Part shown: one piece after another, positions 1 to 5,566 of the stretch | Layout: each line of letters starts with the position of its first letter | Numbering within the stretch: position 1 is the first letter of the stretch | Source: Candidatus Methanodesulfokora sp. | GTDB lineage: Archaea; Korarchaeota; Korarchaeia; Korarchaeales; Korarchaeaceae | Direction of reading: 5' to 3' | DNA length: 5,566 bases | NCBI GenBank assembly: GCA_023269865.1 | Contig: JAGDWR010000038.1 | Span: 1 to 5,566 of the forward strand | Notes under the pieces: model-generated | The model's input: the letters and a program-made list of their open reading frames with translations, nothing else | What the model was told of the DNA's origin: nothing | Databases searched by the model: none | Position numbers and translations under genes: made by a program

Positions 1-162
1 TCACATCGCTGACTAGAACTCTGGTGCCCTTAAATGTAGGCTTTCCATGGCATATTTAATCGTCTATAACTATGTATCTGCCGATCTCAATCCTCATAAC
101 AAATTCTACAAGAGAAATTTTACTTAAGGCTTCCAGTCTTTTTCATAATATGAATATAGCTA
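1..162. other. Left-edge region without a supported gene
   Basis: No convincing gene is visible downstream of the minus-strand operon. On the plus strand, positions 3-59 are open in one frame (18 codons, then TAA), so the tail of a gene entering from the left cannot be excluded, but the peptide is too short to recognise. Positions 101-120 contain an imperfect A/T-rich inverted repeat (AAATTC...GAAATTT) about 45 bases past the operon's last stop codon. It could help end transcription, but it lacks the sense-strand T-run usual for archaeal terminators, so no terminator is called. Confidence 0.4.
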
Positions 163-630
163 TCACCTACCTAGAAACCTTTTGCTTACCTTTCCATAAA
201 GGAACAAGAATAACCCTATGCAGGTCATAATTAAAGCCTCAAAGATAGCAGACCAATCTGGATTGTTAGTTTTGGCTATCTCATGGGTAACTTCTGCTGT
301 TTCATTCGAAAAATTATTGATCACTAGAATATACCAGCCTCTTCTCTTGAGATTCATATGCTCAATGACAGGCCCGCTTAGATCTTTTCTAACCTCCATA
401 TCACCATTCGCATTTAGCAGGGCAAAGGAGCCATTGAATCCATCTGGAACTAATATTCTGATGACGTGATCAGATCCCATCAGGAACATTTTTGTGTACA
501 CTGTTTCTCCTGGATTCATGGTTGTTCTATCGGTTCTTGGCATCTTAGGTATTGTGGGATTAAGTACCAGCCCCAAAGCAGTGGATATGCCGAGAAAGAT
601 GAGAACAAGGCCCGCTCTTCCGATGATCAT
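163..630 (-). CDS. Small membrane protein with extracytoplasmic domain, last gene of the ABC-2 operon
   Basis: Protein of 155 residues that I do not recognise. It has an N-terminal hydrophobic segment (about residues 6-24, an uncleaved anchor or signal peptide), a polar middle of about 95 residues with beta-like alternation and three N-glycosylation sequons (N66, N106, N109), a second membrane helix (about 128-146) and a short basic tail (KVSKRFLGR). The expected topology places the middle domain outside the cell with both ends inside. The ATG overlaps the permease stop codon as ATGA (627-630), with a purine-rich GGTGGAGG just upstream, so translation is probably coupled. The position suggests an accessory subunit of the transporter, but this rests on context only. 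Tryptophans at 99 and 126 flank the end of the outer domain. No cysteine lies in the outer domain, unlike the first two operon genes. Confidence 0.82.
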   Translation of the reverse strand: MIIGRAGLVLIFLGISTALGLVLNPTIPKMPRTDRTTMNPGETVYTKMFLMGSDHVIRILVPDGFNGSFALLNANGDMEVRKDLSGPVIEHMNLKRRGWYILVINNFSNETAEVTHEIAKTNNPDWSAIFEALIMTCIGLFLFLYGKVSKRFLGR

Positions 631-1397
631 GCCTCCACCCTTTTCTCAAAATAATAATATGATACTACTATTAAAATAAGTGATAAGCCCCATTTTACTG
701 CTATCGAGCTGACTAAACTGACTAAATCTTCTTTGGAAAAGAAATCCCTCAACAGGGTCCTAGTGGCTATAGGAAAGACTACCTGAAAAAGGGGTGTGTG
801 AGGTGATAGGAAATACAAACCCATGAGGAATAGGAAGGAGGAGAGCATAGATGGCAGATAACTCCTACTCAGGACGGAGAAGAGAAGAGATATGCTCAGA
901 GGGAGCATTATCTCCGTTGTCACAAAAGCGATAACCTGCAACATGCGATGGGACAGCACTACATAGCTTATCCCTCCGATGGGGTCGAGGAATAAAAGAC
1001 ATGATAAAAATACGATCATAATAGATAAAAATAAAAAGAGAAATACCGCTGTGGATTTTGCCAGAAAGATGAGCCCTCTTGTTACCGGAAGGGAGAGCTC
1101 ATCTCTAAGGTATCCAAACTCCAGCCCTCTTGTGAACAAAGTAGCTGATAGAAGGGAAGTAATTAAAAATAAAATGATTTCTGAATTTACTATAATTATA
1201 AAAGCTAAATGTTCATGCAATGAATACCCTCTGAGGAGGGCATCCATGTAACATGAGGAGATTTCACTGAACTCTGAGAAGTTTAGCATAGCAATAAATG
1301 TGAAGAAACCAAGCACGATCTCGAGAATTGGACATCTTGTTATGGAGCTTAGCTCCCATATTATCTCCTCCAGGAGCACTTTATGCAACCTCATCAT
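627..1397 (-). CDS. ABC-2 type transporter permease
   Basis: Predicted membrane subunit of an ABC transporter, 256 residues, a normal length for single-domain ABC-2 permeases. Six hydrophobic helices are visible at about residues 23-40, 64-88, 110-137, 152-176, 181-197 and 228-249. The loop after the second helix (R90 to R107, with FGYLRDELSLPVTR) resembles the cytoplasmic coupling segment of ABC-2 permeases, where a glutamate and a 'LP.TR' turn precede the third helix. The helix 1-2 loop (about 41-63) is short, so there is no large outer domain; that role may be played by the separately encoded anchored proteins. The gene overlaps the ATPase gene by 17 bases, and a GGAGG at 1406-1410 sits 8 bases before the first ATG. 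A second ATG directly follows (1392-1394), so the start is uncertain by one codon. Substrate is unknown; export is more usual than import for this family. Confidence 0.86.
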   Translation of the reverse strand: MMRLHKVLLEEIIWELSSITRCPILEIVLGFFTFIAMLNFSEFSEISSCYMDALLRGYSLHEHLAFIIIVNSEIILFLITSLLSATLFTRGLEFGYLRDELSLPVTRGLIFLAKSTAVFLFLFLSIMIVFLSCLLFLDPIGGISYVVLSHRMLQVIAFVTTEIMLPLSISLLFSVLSRSYLPSMLSSFLFLMGLYFLSPHTPLFQVVFPIATRTLLRDFFSKEDLVSLVSSIAVKWGLSLILIVVSYYYFEKRVEA

Positions 1398-2283
1398 TTG
1401 CTCCGCCTCCGGAGATCAGAAATAACTCCTCCAGCGTTGGAGGCCTAATTTCAAGATCCTTGGGGACTCTGCCTCCCTTCAGGACATACTCGGAGATCTC
1501 CCTCATGAGTCCATTCAAGTCCTTGAATCTAATTAACACAGTCTTATCCATGATCTCCACCTGAAACTTCTCCTTTAATATATTCAAGAGATCTGGAGCT
1601 TCTTCCCAGCTAAAGGACAAGATAAATGATCCGAGGTCTCTCAGGCGATCTAGAGAGCCCTCCATGACAAGCTTTCCATTGTTTAAAAAGAAAATATGAT
1701 CGCAGACCCTCTCCAGCTCGGGCAGTATGTGGCTTGAGATGAAGAATGATGTCCCTCTTTTTCTAAAATTTGTTATCACTTTTAATAGCTTTAATCTTCC
1801 CATGGGATCCAGATTGGCTGTAGGCTCATCCATTATGACAAGCTCTGGATCTCCAATTAAGCATGCAGCAGCCGAAAGTCTCTGAATCATGCCTGCAGAG
1901 TAGCTGGATATGGGTCTGTCCATATACCTCAGGTCGAGCATCTCAGATACTCTCTCTATCTGGCTATTCGCATCATCTATTCCTTTAATTCTGCATATAT
2001 GCTCCAGAAATCTCCTTCCTGATGTCCAGCTAGGAGGTCTAGGCTTCTCATGAAGAACTCCAACTTTTCTGAGTATATTTCTGTCCTTCCATGCCTCCAC
2101 CCCGAATAAATATGCCCTTCCTGAGTCCTGTCTAGCTAAGCCCACCAATATCCTTATTAAAGTGGTCTTTCCAGCTCCGTTTGGGCCTATCAATCCGGCC
2201 ACTCCTCCAGAGAACTCAAGGGAGACTTTATTGAGGGCCTTTATTTTCCCATAGCTCTTGCTCAGCTCCTTGACGGAGATCAT
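1381..2283 (-). CDS. ABC transporter ATP-binding protein (ABC-2 associated)
   Basis: Cytoplasmic ATPase that powers the neighbouring permease, 300 residues. Motifs in order: Walker A GPNGAGKTT (33-41), a Q-loop region GVLHEKP (75-81), signature YSAGMIQRL (128-136), Walker B LVIMDEP with catalytic E153, D-loop NLDP (157-160) and switch histidine H185. All residues needed for ATP hydrolysis are present. Two departures from the textbook are seen: the Q-loop glutamine position appears to be E79, and the signature has SAGMIQ rather than SGGQ/SGGM. Both kinds of change occur among ABC-2 (CcmA/NatA/DrrA-like) ATPases, so activity is still expected. About 85 residues after the core form the accessory C-terminal domain common in this group, ending in PPTLEELFL, a typical closing motif. 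The ATG overlaps the preceding stop as ATGA (2280-2283), and GGAAGGTG just upstream provides a ribosome site. Confidence 0.95.
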   Translation of the reverse strand: MISVKELSKSYGKIKALNKVSLEFSGGVAGLIGPNGAGKTTLIRILVGLARQDSGRAYLFGVEAWKDRNILRKVGVLHEKPRPPSWTSGRRFLEHICRIKGIDDANSQIERVSEMLDLRYMDRPISSYSAGMIQRLSAAACLIGDPELVIMDEPTANLDPMGRLKLLKVITNFRKRGTSFFISSHILPELERVCDHIFFLNNGKLVMEGSLDRLRDLGSFILSFSWEEAPDLLNILKEKFQVEIMDKTVLIRFKDLNGLMREISEYVLKGGRVPKDLEIRPPTLEELFLISGGGANDEVA

Positions 2284-3332
2284 CGGGACACCTTCCTTTG
2301 GACTATCAGGATAAGAATAGAAGCTATTATCATCACGACAGCTATTGTGAGAAACAAATCTGCTGATAAAATTTTCTCTTTTTCCATTTTTATACCAGGT
2401 CCATGCAGTTCTATCAACTCGAAGCCAACAGAATCTCCCCTCAGGGATTCCTCTTCGTCCTCACATAGTATATATGCAATCCCAATCTTATTATATAAGA
2501 CTGGGTCAACATATCCTCCCGTCGTACTGCCAACCAGGATCCCATCGGGGGAGTATCTATTAGATATCAGCGGGAAATAGAATGGAATTGGAAATGAGAA
2601 GTATCTGTTCTTTAGCTCCTCTGCTAGCTCCTCAAAGTTGCTTGTAATGGCAGCATATCCCCCTTTCAGGCTCACCAGATCTGTTTTGAAGATATTGTCG
2701 TGTGGTATTATTCTCCAGATCACTGTGGTGTTTCCAATCCATCTCATGAGAAACTCATCCTTGCCCTCCTTTAGTGGATATCTGGCCGCATTTATCCAGG
2801 GAACCCATCTTCCCAGCCCCTTTTCATTATCATATATCATACCATTATTGATATCAAGGAAGAGGTCGAGTGACCTATTTAAGGTTAGATTGCCCAAAAG
2901 GGTGACACCACAACCACTACAGTTCACCCCTTCTATCAGTATTTTTGCGTTGGAGTGATCTACTCTCTTTATGAAGGACAAATTTCCCGCTCTCGCCATT
3001 CTGATTGCCTCTTTATCTCTGTAGATTAGAAAGTTTGTCATGAGGAATAGATTCACGTGAACTCTAGCAATCCCTCTACTTCTATTCACTATAGTCCACT
3101 TATATAAAATTTTTACGTGTCCAGGGACAAAATTACCTTCAATAAAGGCAAATCGGTTCGTATAACCATTATCATCGAAAATTAGGATACATGAAGATTT
3201 TTCTCCCCCGAACTCTAATGTTCCCCCATATCCAACTGGAAGAACAATCTCTTCTCCACTCAAAGTCTTAACAGGCCCCAGAATTAGCAAGAAAAATAGA
3301 AATAAGGGGAGTCTTCTCCTAGTGATTGGCAT
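2280..3332 (-). CDS. Secreted, C-terminally membrane-anchored protein of unknown function
   Basis: Protein of 350 residues with type I membrane topology; I do not recognise the family. Basic start (ITRRR) and hydrophobic core (about 8-24) give a signal peptide, probably cut near residue 25. About 300 residues follow outside the membrane, then one helix (about 325-344) and a basic tail (QRKVSR). The outer part has six N-glycosylation sequons (N83, N117, N137, N148, N152, N201) and four cysteines (48, 138, 141, 290); two of these lie in NCSGCG, a C-x2-C motif. A segment near 232-280 (NFEELAEELKNRYF, then DGILVGSTTGGYVDP) looks like a mixed alpha/beta fold. It lies 1 base after the cysteine-rich gene and overlaps the ATPase gene by 4 bases, so it is probably an extracytoplasmic partner of the transporter: a receptor, a handling factor for the substrate, or a factor acting on the small secreted protein. 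None of these is shown by sequence. Confidence 0.85.
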   Translation of the reverse strand: MPITRRRLPLFLFFLLILGPVKTLSGEEIVLPVGYGGTLEFGGEKSSCILIFDDNGYTNRFAFIEGNFVPGHVKILYKWTIVNRSRGIARVHVNLFLMTNFLIYRDKEAIRMARAGNLSFIKRVDHSNAKILIEGVNCSGCGVTLLGNLTLNRSLDLFLDINNGMIYDNEKGLGRWVPWINAARYPLKEGKDEFLMRWIGNTTVIWRIIPHDNIFKTDLVSLKGGYAAITSNFEELAEELKNRYFSFPIPFYFPLISNRYSPDGILVGSTTGGYVDPVLYNKIGIAYILCEDEEESLRGDSVGFELIELHGPGIKMEKEKILSADLFLTIAVVMIIASILILIVQRKVSR

Positions 3333-3333
3333 T

Positions 3334-3681
3334 TTATCCTCCTATTCTAGCAGTCGCACATATCCAACCCGGGTTGGGAGACCGAAGATCATAGGCCACG
3401 CAGGAAGTGGTGTAGCCATACCAACCGGAATATCCACACTTATGTCCTGTATAAATACTGGGTTGACAAGGCGGACAGAAACAGGAATAGCTCCAGTCAT
3501 GATCAAATTCGCACACATAGCCAGTTCTGAGATCTCTCCAAGCACCTACATGTGCATAAGCACAAGCACACCAATCACATACGGTTTTCTCGTTATGAAT
3601 GTACTGAATCCCTTGCTGTGGAAGGATTATTCCGCTTGCAAGGAGCAGGACGCCCAGAACAAATGCAACTTTTGGCACCAT
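3334..3681 (-). CDS. Small secreted cysteine-rich protein, first gene of the operon
   Basis: Protein of 115 residues from the ATG at 3681, unrecognised. MVPK plus a hydrophobic stretch to about residue 20 (VAFVLGVLLLASGIIL) is a Sec-type signal peptide. The mature part has ten cysteines (35, 38, 40, 57, 67, 69, 72, 82, 94, 108), enough for five disulfides, and many aromatic and glycine residues. A C-x2-C-x-C cluster near its start is mirrored by C-x-C-x2-C in the middle. Two segments look like copies: TGYVC...SYSC (53-67) and TGHKC...TTSC (78-94). The ending is not hydrophobic, so it is probably released or held by a partner. An in-frame TTG at 3697-3699 would add six residues but lies upstream of the start point predicted from the TATA box, so the ATG is preferred. 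Secreted effector, toxin-like peptide, metal binder or surface protein are all possible; no function is assigned. Confidence 0.8.
   Translation of the reverse strand: MVPKVAFVLGVLLLASGIILPQQGIQYIHNEKTVCDWCACAYAHVGAWRDLRTGYVCEFDHDWSYSCFCPPCQPSIYTGHKCGYSGWYGYTTSCVAYDLRSPNPGWICATARIGG
3338..3342 (-). promoter_or_regulatory. Shine-Dalgarno site for the anchored protein, inside the upstream gene's end
   Basis: GGAGG on the minus strand lies 5 bases before the ATG at 3332. It is built from the last two glycine codons of the cysteine-rich gene, whose TAA sits in the spacer, one base before the next ATG. Ribosomes ending the first gene would finish on top of the next start, which supports one transcript and coupled translation. 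Confidence 0.8.
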
Positions 3682-3710
3682 GGTCTCTTCATTGTACAAT
3701 AGTGGAATTA

Positions 3711-3729
3711 AAATATAAACTTTTTTTGC
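3711..3729 (-). promoter_or_regulatory. Operon promoter (BRE plus TATA box)
   Basis: On the minus strand, GCAAAAAAAG (3720-3729) is followed by TTTATATTT (3711-3719), matching an archaeal purine-rich BRE and TATA box. Transcription should begin about 26 bases past the TATA centre, near 3689. That leaves a leader of only about eight bases, with a weak GAAGAG before the ATG at 3681. The five minus-strand genes follow with no other gap able to hold a promoter. Confidence 0.7.
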
Positions 3730-3997
3730 AAATTTAGAATATATTCATCTAGAATCGCAGAATAATATTCATAATTAAAGACTATTGATTCGGAAGATCT
3801 CTAAAATGAGTTCTGAGATATGTAATCTTTAAGACTACATAATTTGGGATTCATTAGCCTTCCTCTTAAGCTCATCGGAGCCCTCATCAGCCTCATTGCT
3901 TGCCAATGCGAATCTGCTTCATCCTCATCATAGCTTCAGGGATGGAGAAAGGCCCTATCTAAAGGTCTATTTGTGCCCCTTTCTAGGCCGAAGTTAA
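3730..3997. other. Divergent intergenic stretch without a convincing gene
   Basis: The left part (3730-3845) is A/T-rich and featureless. From about 3860 to 3955 the minus strand is strongly purine-rich, with GATGAG-like words at 3871-3876, 3883-3888, 3892-3897 (one base different), 3918-3923 (variant) and 3924-3929. Short open frames exist here on both strands: about 27 and 42 codons on the minus strand, and about 54 codons on the plus strand without a good start. None has a clear start with a promoter or ribosome site. It may be a decayed gene, a long regulatory region or a small RNA; none is established. Confidence 0.4.
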
Positions 3998-4006
3998 TTT
4001 TATAAA
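3998..4006 (+). promoter_or_regulatory. TATA box of the RuBisCO gene
   Basis: TTTTATAAA is centred 25 bases before the A of the RuBisCO ATG. In archaea transcription starts about 25-27 bases past the TATA centre, so the mRNA should begin at or within a base or two of the ATG, giving a leaderless transcript. The absence of any Shine-Dalgarno sequence in the gap agrees. A BRE is only weakly apparent. Confidence 0.75.
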
Positions 4007-4010
4007 CATC

Positions 4011-4026
4011 ACGAGCCCAGGCTCGT
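4011..4026. promoter_or_regulatory. Perfect palindrome between TATA box and ATG, candidate operator
   Basis: ACGAGCC-CA-GGCTCGT is a perfect 7-base inverted repeat with a 2-base centre, 16 bases in all. It begins 4 bases after the TATA box and ends directly against the RuBisCO ATG. It is G/C-rich inside an A/T-rich promoter. Because the transcript should start at the ATG, the element is probably read as DNA by a dimeric regulator rather than as an RNA hairpin. Binding there would block polymerase recruitment or initiation, the usual layout for archaeal repression. The regulator is not in the window. Confidence 0.6.
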
Positions 4027-5313
4027 ATGAGCTATTCTGGATTTGTGGATCTCTCTCATGCTCCTGAAGAGGATGAGCTAGTAGCTCTCTTCTACGTTGA
4101 GCCAGCTGAGGGGATAAGCGTTGAGGAAGCAGCTGCAAGAGTTGCATCTGAGAGCTCAAATGGCACTTGGACAGATCTTCCTCTGATGAGTGAGAGGATA
4201 AGGAAGCTTAGCGCAAAGGTCTTCAGGATAGATGGAAGATGGTTCTTGGTGTCTTATCCTGTGGAGCTATTCGAGCTGGGGAACATGCCTCAGATATGGA
4301 GCTCTATAGCTGGAAATATATTTGGCATGAAAGCTGTGTCAAGGCTGAGGCTTGAGGATGTCTTCTGGCCAAAGGAGATTGTTAGATCATTTAAGGGACC
4401 AAAATTCGGCCTGCATGGAGTAAAGGAGATTATGAAAGTGGAGAAAAGGCCAATATTGGCCACTGTCCCAAAGCCAAAAGTTGGAATGACATCAGAGGAA
4501 CATGCACAAGCTGCATATGACATCTGGTGTGGTGGAGTTGATCTGCTCAAGGATGATGAGAACCTCACATCCCAGACATTTAACAGATTTGAGAGAAGGC
4601 TGAGGCTAATGATGGAGATGAAAAAGAAGGCTGAAAAGGAGACTGGAGAGAGGAAATCCTATCTGGTTAACATAACCGCTCCATACGAGGAGATGAAAAG
4701 AAGGCTAAGGCTCGTTTCCGATTATGGAAATGAGTTCGTAATGGTCGACATACTGACGGCTGGCTGGTCTGCTCTTCAATCAATTAGGGATCTTGCAGAA
4801 GAGCATGAGCTTGCAATACATGCTCACAGGGCATTTCATGCTGCATTCGACAGGATAAGGGAGCATGGAGTATCAATGAAGGTTGTTGCTGAGAGCGCAA
4901 GGCTAGTTGGAGTGGACAACATCCACATAGGCACAGTCGTTGGGAAGCTTGAATCTCCACTGGAGGAAGTAATGTCCCTCATAAGGATAATAAGGGATGA
5001 AAAAGTCGAGGATAACTGGGATCTAAAGCTTCTGAAGAAGGACTGGCTAGATCTAAAGCCAGTCATGCCTGTTAGTTCCGGGGGGCTTCATCCGGGCCTA
5101 GTTCCTGAGATAATGAGGATATTTGGAGGGGATGTGATAATACAAGCTGGAGGAGGAGTCCTAGGTCATCCAGATGGGCCAAGAGCAGGAGCTAAAGCTC
5201 TTAGGCAGGCGATGGAGGCAGTGCTAGAGGGGATAGATCTGGAGGAGTATGCTAAAAAACACAAGGAGCTCAAAAGAGCACTTGAGAAGTGGGGTTATAT
5301 GAGACCTGTGTGA
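4027..5313 (+). CDS. rbcL: Form III (archaeal) ribulose-1,5-bisphosphate carboxylase large subunit
   Basis: Joins CO2 to ribulose-1,5-bisphosphate to give two 3-phosphoglycerates. In archaea with form III enzymes this usually serves AMP/nucleoside breakdown (AMP phosphorylase, ribose-1,5-bisphosphate isomerase, RuBisCO) rather than a Calvin cycle. The 428 residues carry the N-terminal domain (ESSNGTWT, E42; GNIFGMK, N97) and the barrel with KPK (K149, K151), GGVDLLKDDEN (carbamylated K175, metal ligands D177 and E178), HAHRA (H267, R268), IHIGTVVGKLE (H300, loop-6 K307), SSGGLHPG (S351) and the phosphate-binding GGGVLGHPDG. These correspond to spinach E60, N123, K175, K177, K201, D203, E204, H294, R295, H327, K334 and S379. 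The C-terminus (EYAKKHKELKRALEKWGY) closely resembles the Thermococcus kodakarensis enzyme as I remember it. The start is fixed by the TATA box. No small subunit is seen, as expected for form III. Confidence 0.97.
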   Translation: MSYSGFVDLSHAPEEDELVALFYVEPAEGISVEEAAARVASESSNGTWTDLPLMSERIRKLSAKVFRIDGRWFLVSYPVELFELGNMPQIWSSIAGNIFGMKAVSRLRLEDVFWPKEIVRSFKGPKFGLHGVKEIMKVEKRPILATVPKPKVGMTSEEHAQAAYDIWCGGVDLLKDDENLTSQTFNRFERRLRLMMEMKKKAEKETGERKSYLVNITAPYEEMKRRLRLVSDYGNEFVMVDILTAGWSALQSIRDLAEEHELAIHAHRAFHAAFDRIREHGVSMKVVAESARLVGVDNIHIGTVVGKLESPLEEVMSLIRIIRDEKVEDNWDLKLLKKDWLDLKPVMPVSSGGLHPGLVPEIMRIFGGDVIIQAGGGVLGHPDGPRAGAKALRQAMEAVLEGIDLEEYAKKHKELKRALEKWGYMRPV

Positions 5314-5314
5314 T

Positions 5315-5566
5315 CTACGGATACCTGCTTTTATACCCTATTTTCCTCAGAAAGTCCATTCTCTCCCTTTTGTTCTTATCATCCTCCACGCCGAGGGGAG
5401 TTTCCCCATCTATGACGCCAATGACCCCTCTTCCATCGCCTACATCTATCACTGCTACTTTCAGCTTGTTTGCAGTAGCAGCATAGACGCAGGCAACTTC
5501 ACTAAGTCCTTTTATCCTGTTTAGGACATTTACTGGCCATGCATCCTTTATTATAACCACGAAGAC
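5315..5566 (-). CDS. Adenosine-specific kinase family protein (PF04008), C-terminal part only
   Basis: The last 83 residues of a gene entering from the right edge; family members are about 160 residues long, so roughly the N-terminal half is missing. The first codons in view (VFVVIIKDAWP) continue the reading frame to the edge; a GTG at 5558-5560 is an internal valine, not a start. Recognisable family segments are VNVLNRIKGLSEV, YAATANKLKV, GRGVIGVIDGETPLGVE and a closing FLRKIGYK. The family is small, conserved in archaea and some bacteria, and was linked to adenosine/AMP binding through structural work on a Pyrobaculum member; its exact cellular reaction is not well settled. The gene converges on RuBisCO with one base between the two stop codons. 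The family call is from memory of homologues, but the match is strong. Confidence 0.88.
   Translation of the reverse strand, partial: VFVVIIKDAWPVNVLNRIKGLSEVACVYAATANKLKVAVIDVGDGRGVIGVIDGETPLGVEDDKNKRERMDFLRKIGYKSRYP

Noticed and set aside
979..1251. 90-codon plus-strand open frame inside the permease region
   Set aside because: It mirrors the permease's hydrophobic codons on the other strand and is rich in K/R/N as expected for such a shadow.
3322..3702. 126-codon plus-strand open frame opposite the Cys-rich gene
   Set aside because: It lies antisense to a gene with a signal peptide, promoter and operon spacing; no plus-strand promoter or ribosome site is seen and the product looks like antisense translation.
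3880..3940. Box C/D guide RNA on the minus strand
   Set aside because: Box C-like and D'-like words occur, but the roughly 34-base gap to the next CTGA and the missing terminal D box do not fit the archaeal layout with guides of about 12 bases.
3947..3983. Inverted repeat GAAAGG...CCTTTC upstream of the RuBisCO promoter
   Set aside because: Six-base arms 25 bases apart are expected by chance and have no promoter-linked spacing.
3833..3996. 54-codon plus-strand open frame just before the RuBisCO TATA box
   Set aside because: No ATG, no promoter or ribosome site; serine/leucine-rich start is typical of antisense to purine-rich sequence. Kept only as part of the intergenic note.
4011..4026. 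RNA hairpin or riboswitch before RuBisCO
   Set aside because: The TATA position places the transcript start at the ATG, so the palindrome should not be in the mRNA; a DNA operator explains it better.
5329..5344. T-rich terminator after RuBisCO
   Set aside because: Two runs of only four T residues lie here, inside the coding region of the convergent gene; too weak to call.
5558..5560. GTG start for an 81-residue protein at the right edge
   Set aside because: The frame stays open to the window edge and the residues before the GTG (VF) match the family, so this is an internal valine of a gene cut by the window.

Overview
The window looks like chromosomal DNA of a thermophilic archaeon, probably from the Thermoproteota/Korarchaeota side. 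Four things point there: a form III (archaeal) RuBisCO; a member of the archaeal-type adenosine-specific kinase family; A/T-rich TATA boxes about 25 bases before starts with little or no leader, together with GGAGG-type ribosome sites inside operons; and heavy use of AGG/AGA (Arg) and ATA (Ile) codons. The lineage is an inference. No mobile element, CRISPR array, tRNA or rRNA was seen.

Left two thirds (163-3681, minus strand): five genes packed head to tail with 1-base gaps or short overlaps, almost certainly one operon read leftward from a promoter at about 3711-3729. In transcription order they are: a small secreted protein with ten cysteines (3334-3681); a signal-peptide protein with a large extracytoplasmic domain and a C-terminal membrane anchor (2280-3332); an ABC ATPase (1381-2283); a six-helix ABC-2 type permease (627-1397); and a small two-helix protein with an extracytoplasmic domain (163-630). 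The ATPase and permease clearly form an ABC-2 transporter. The three other proteins match no family I can name. Together they look like an undescribed envelope system built round a cysteine-rich secreted protein and a dedicated ABC-2 transporter; substrate and purpose are unknown.

Middle (3682-4026): a divergent intergenic region carrying the operon promoter on the left and the RuBisCO promoter on the right. The stretch between them has no convincing gene, only a purine/pyrimidine-skewed patch with repeated GATGAG words on the minus strand. A perfect 7+2+7 palindrome fills the space between the RuBisCO TATA box and its ATG and is a strong operator candidate.

Right third (4027-5566): a complete form III RuBisCO with all recognisable catalytic residues, then, converging on it with one base between the stop codons, the C-terminal half of an adenosine-specific kinase family protein that runs off the right edge. 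Form III RuBisCO acts in the archaeal AMP/nucleoside salvage route, so an adenosine-linked neighbour makes metabolic sense, although the two genes are on opposite strands and cannot share a transcript.
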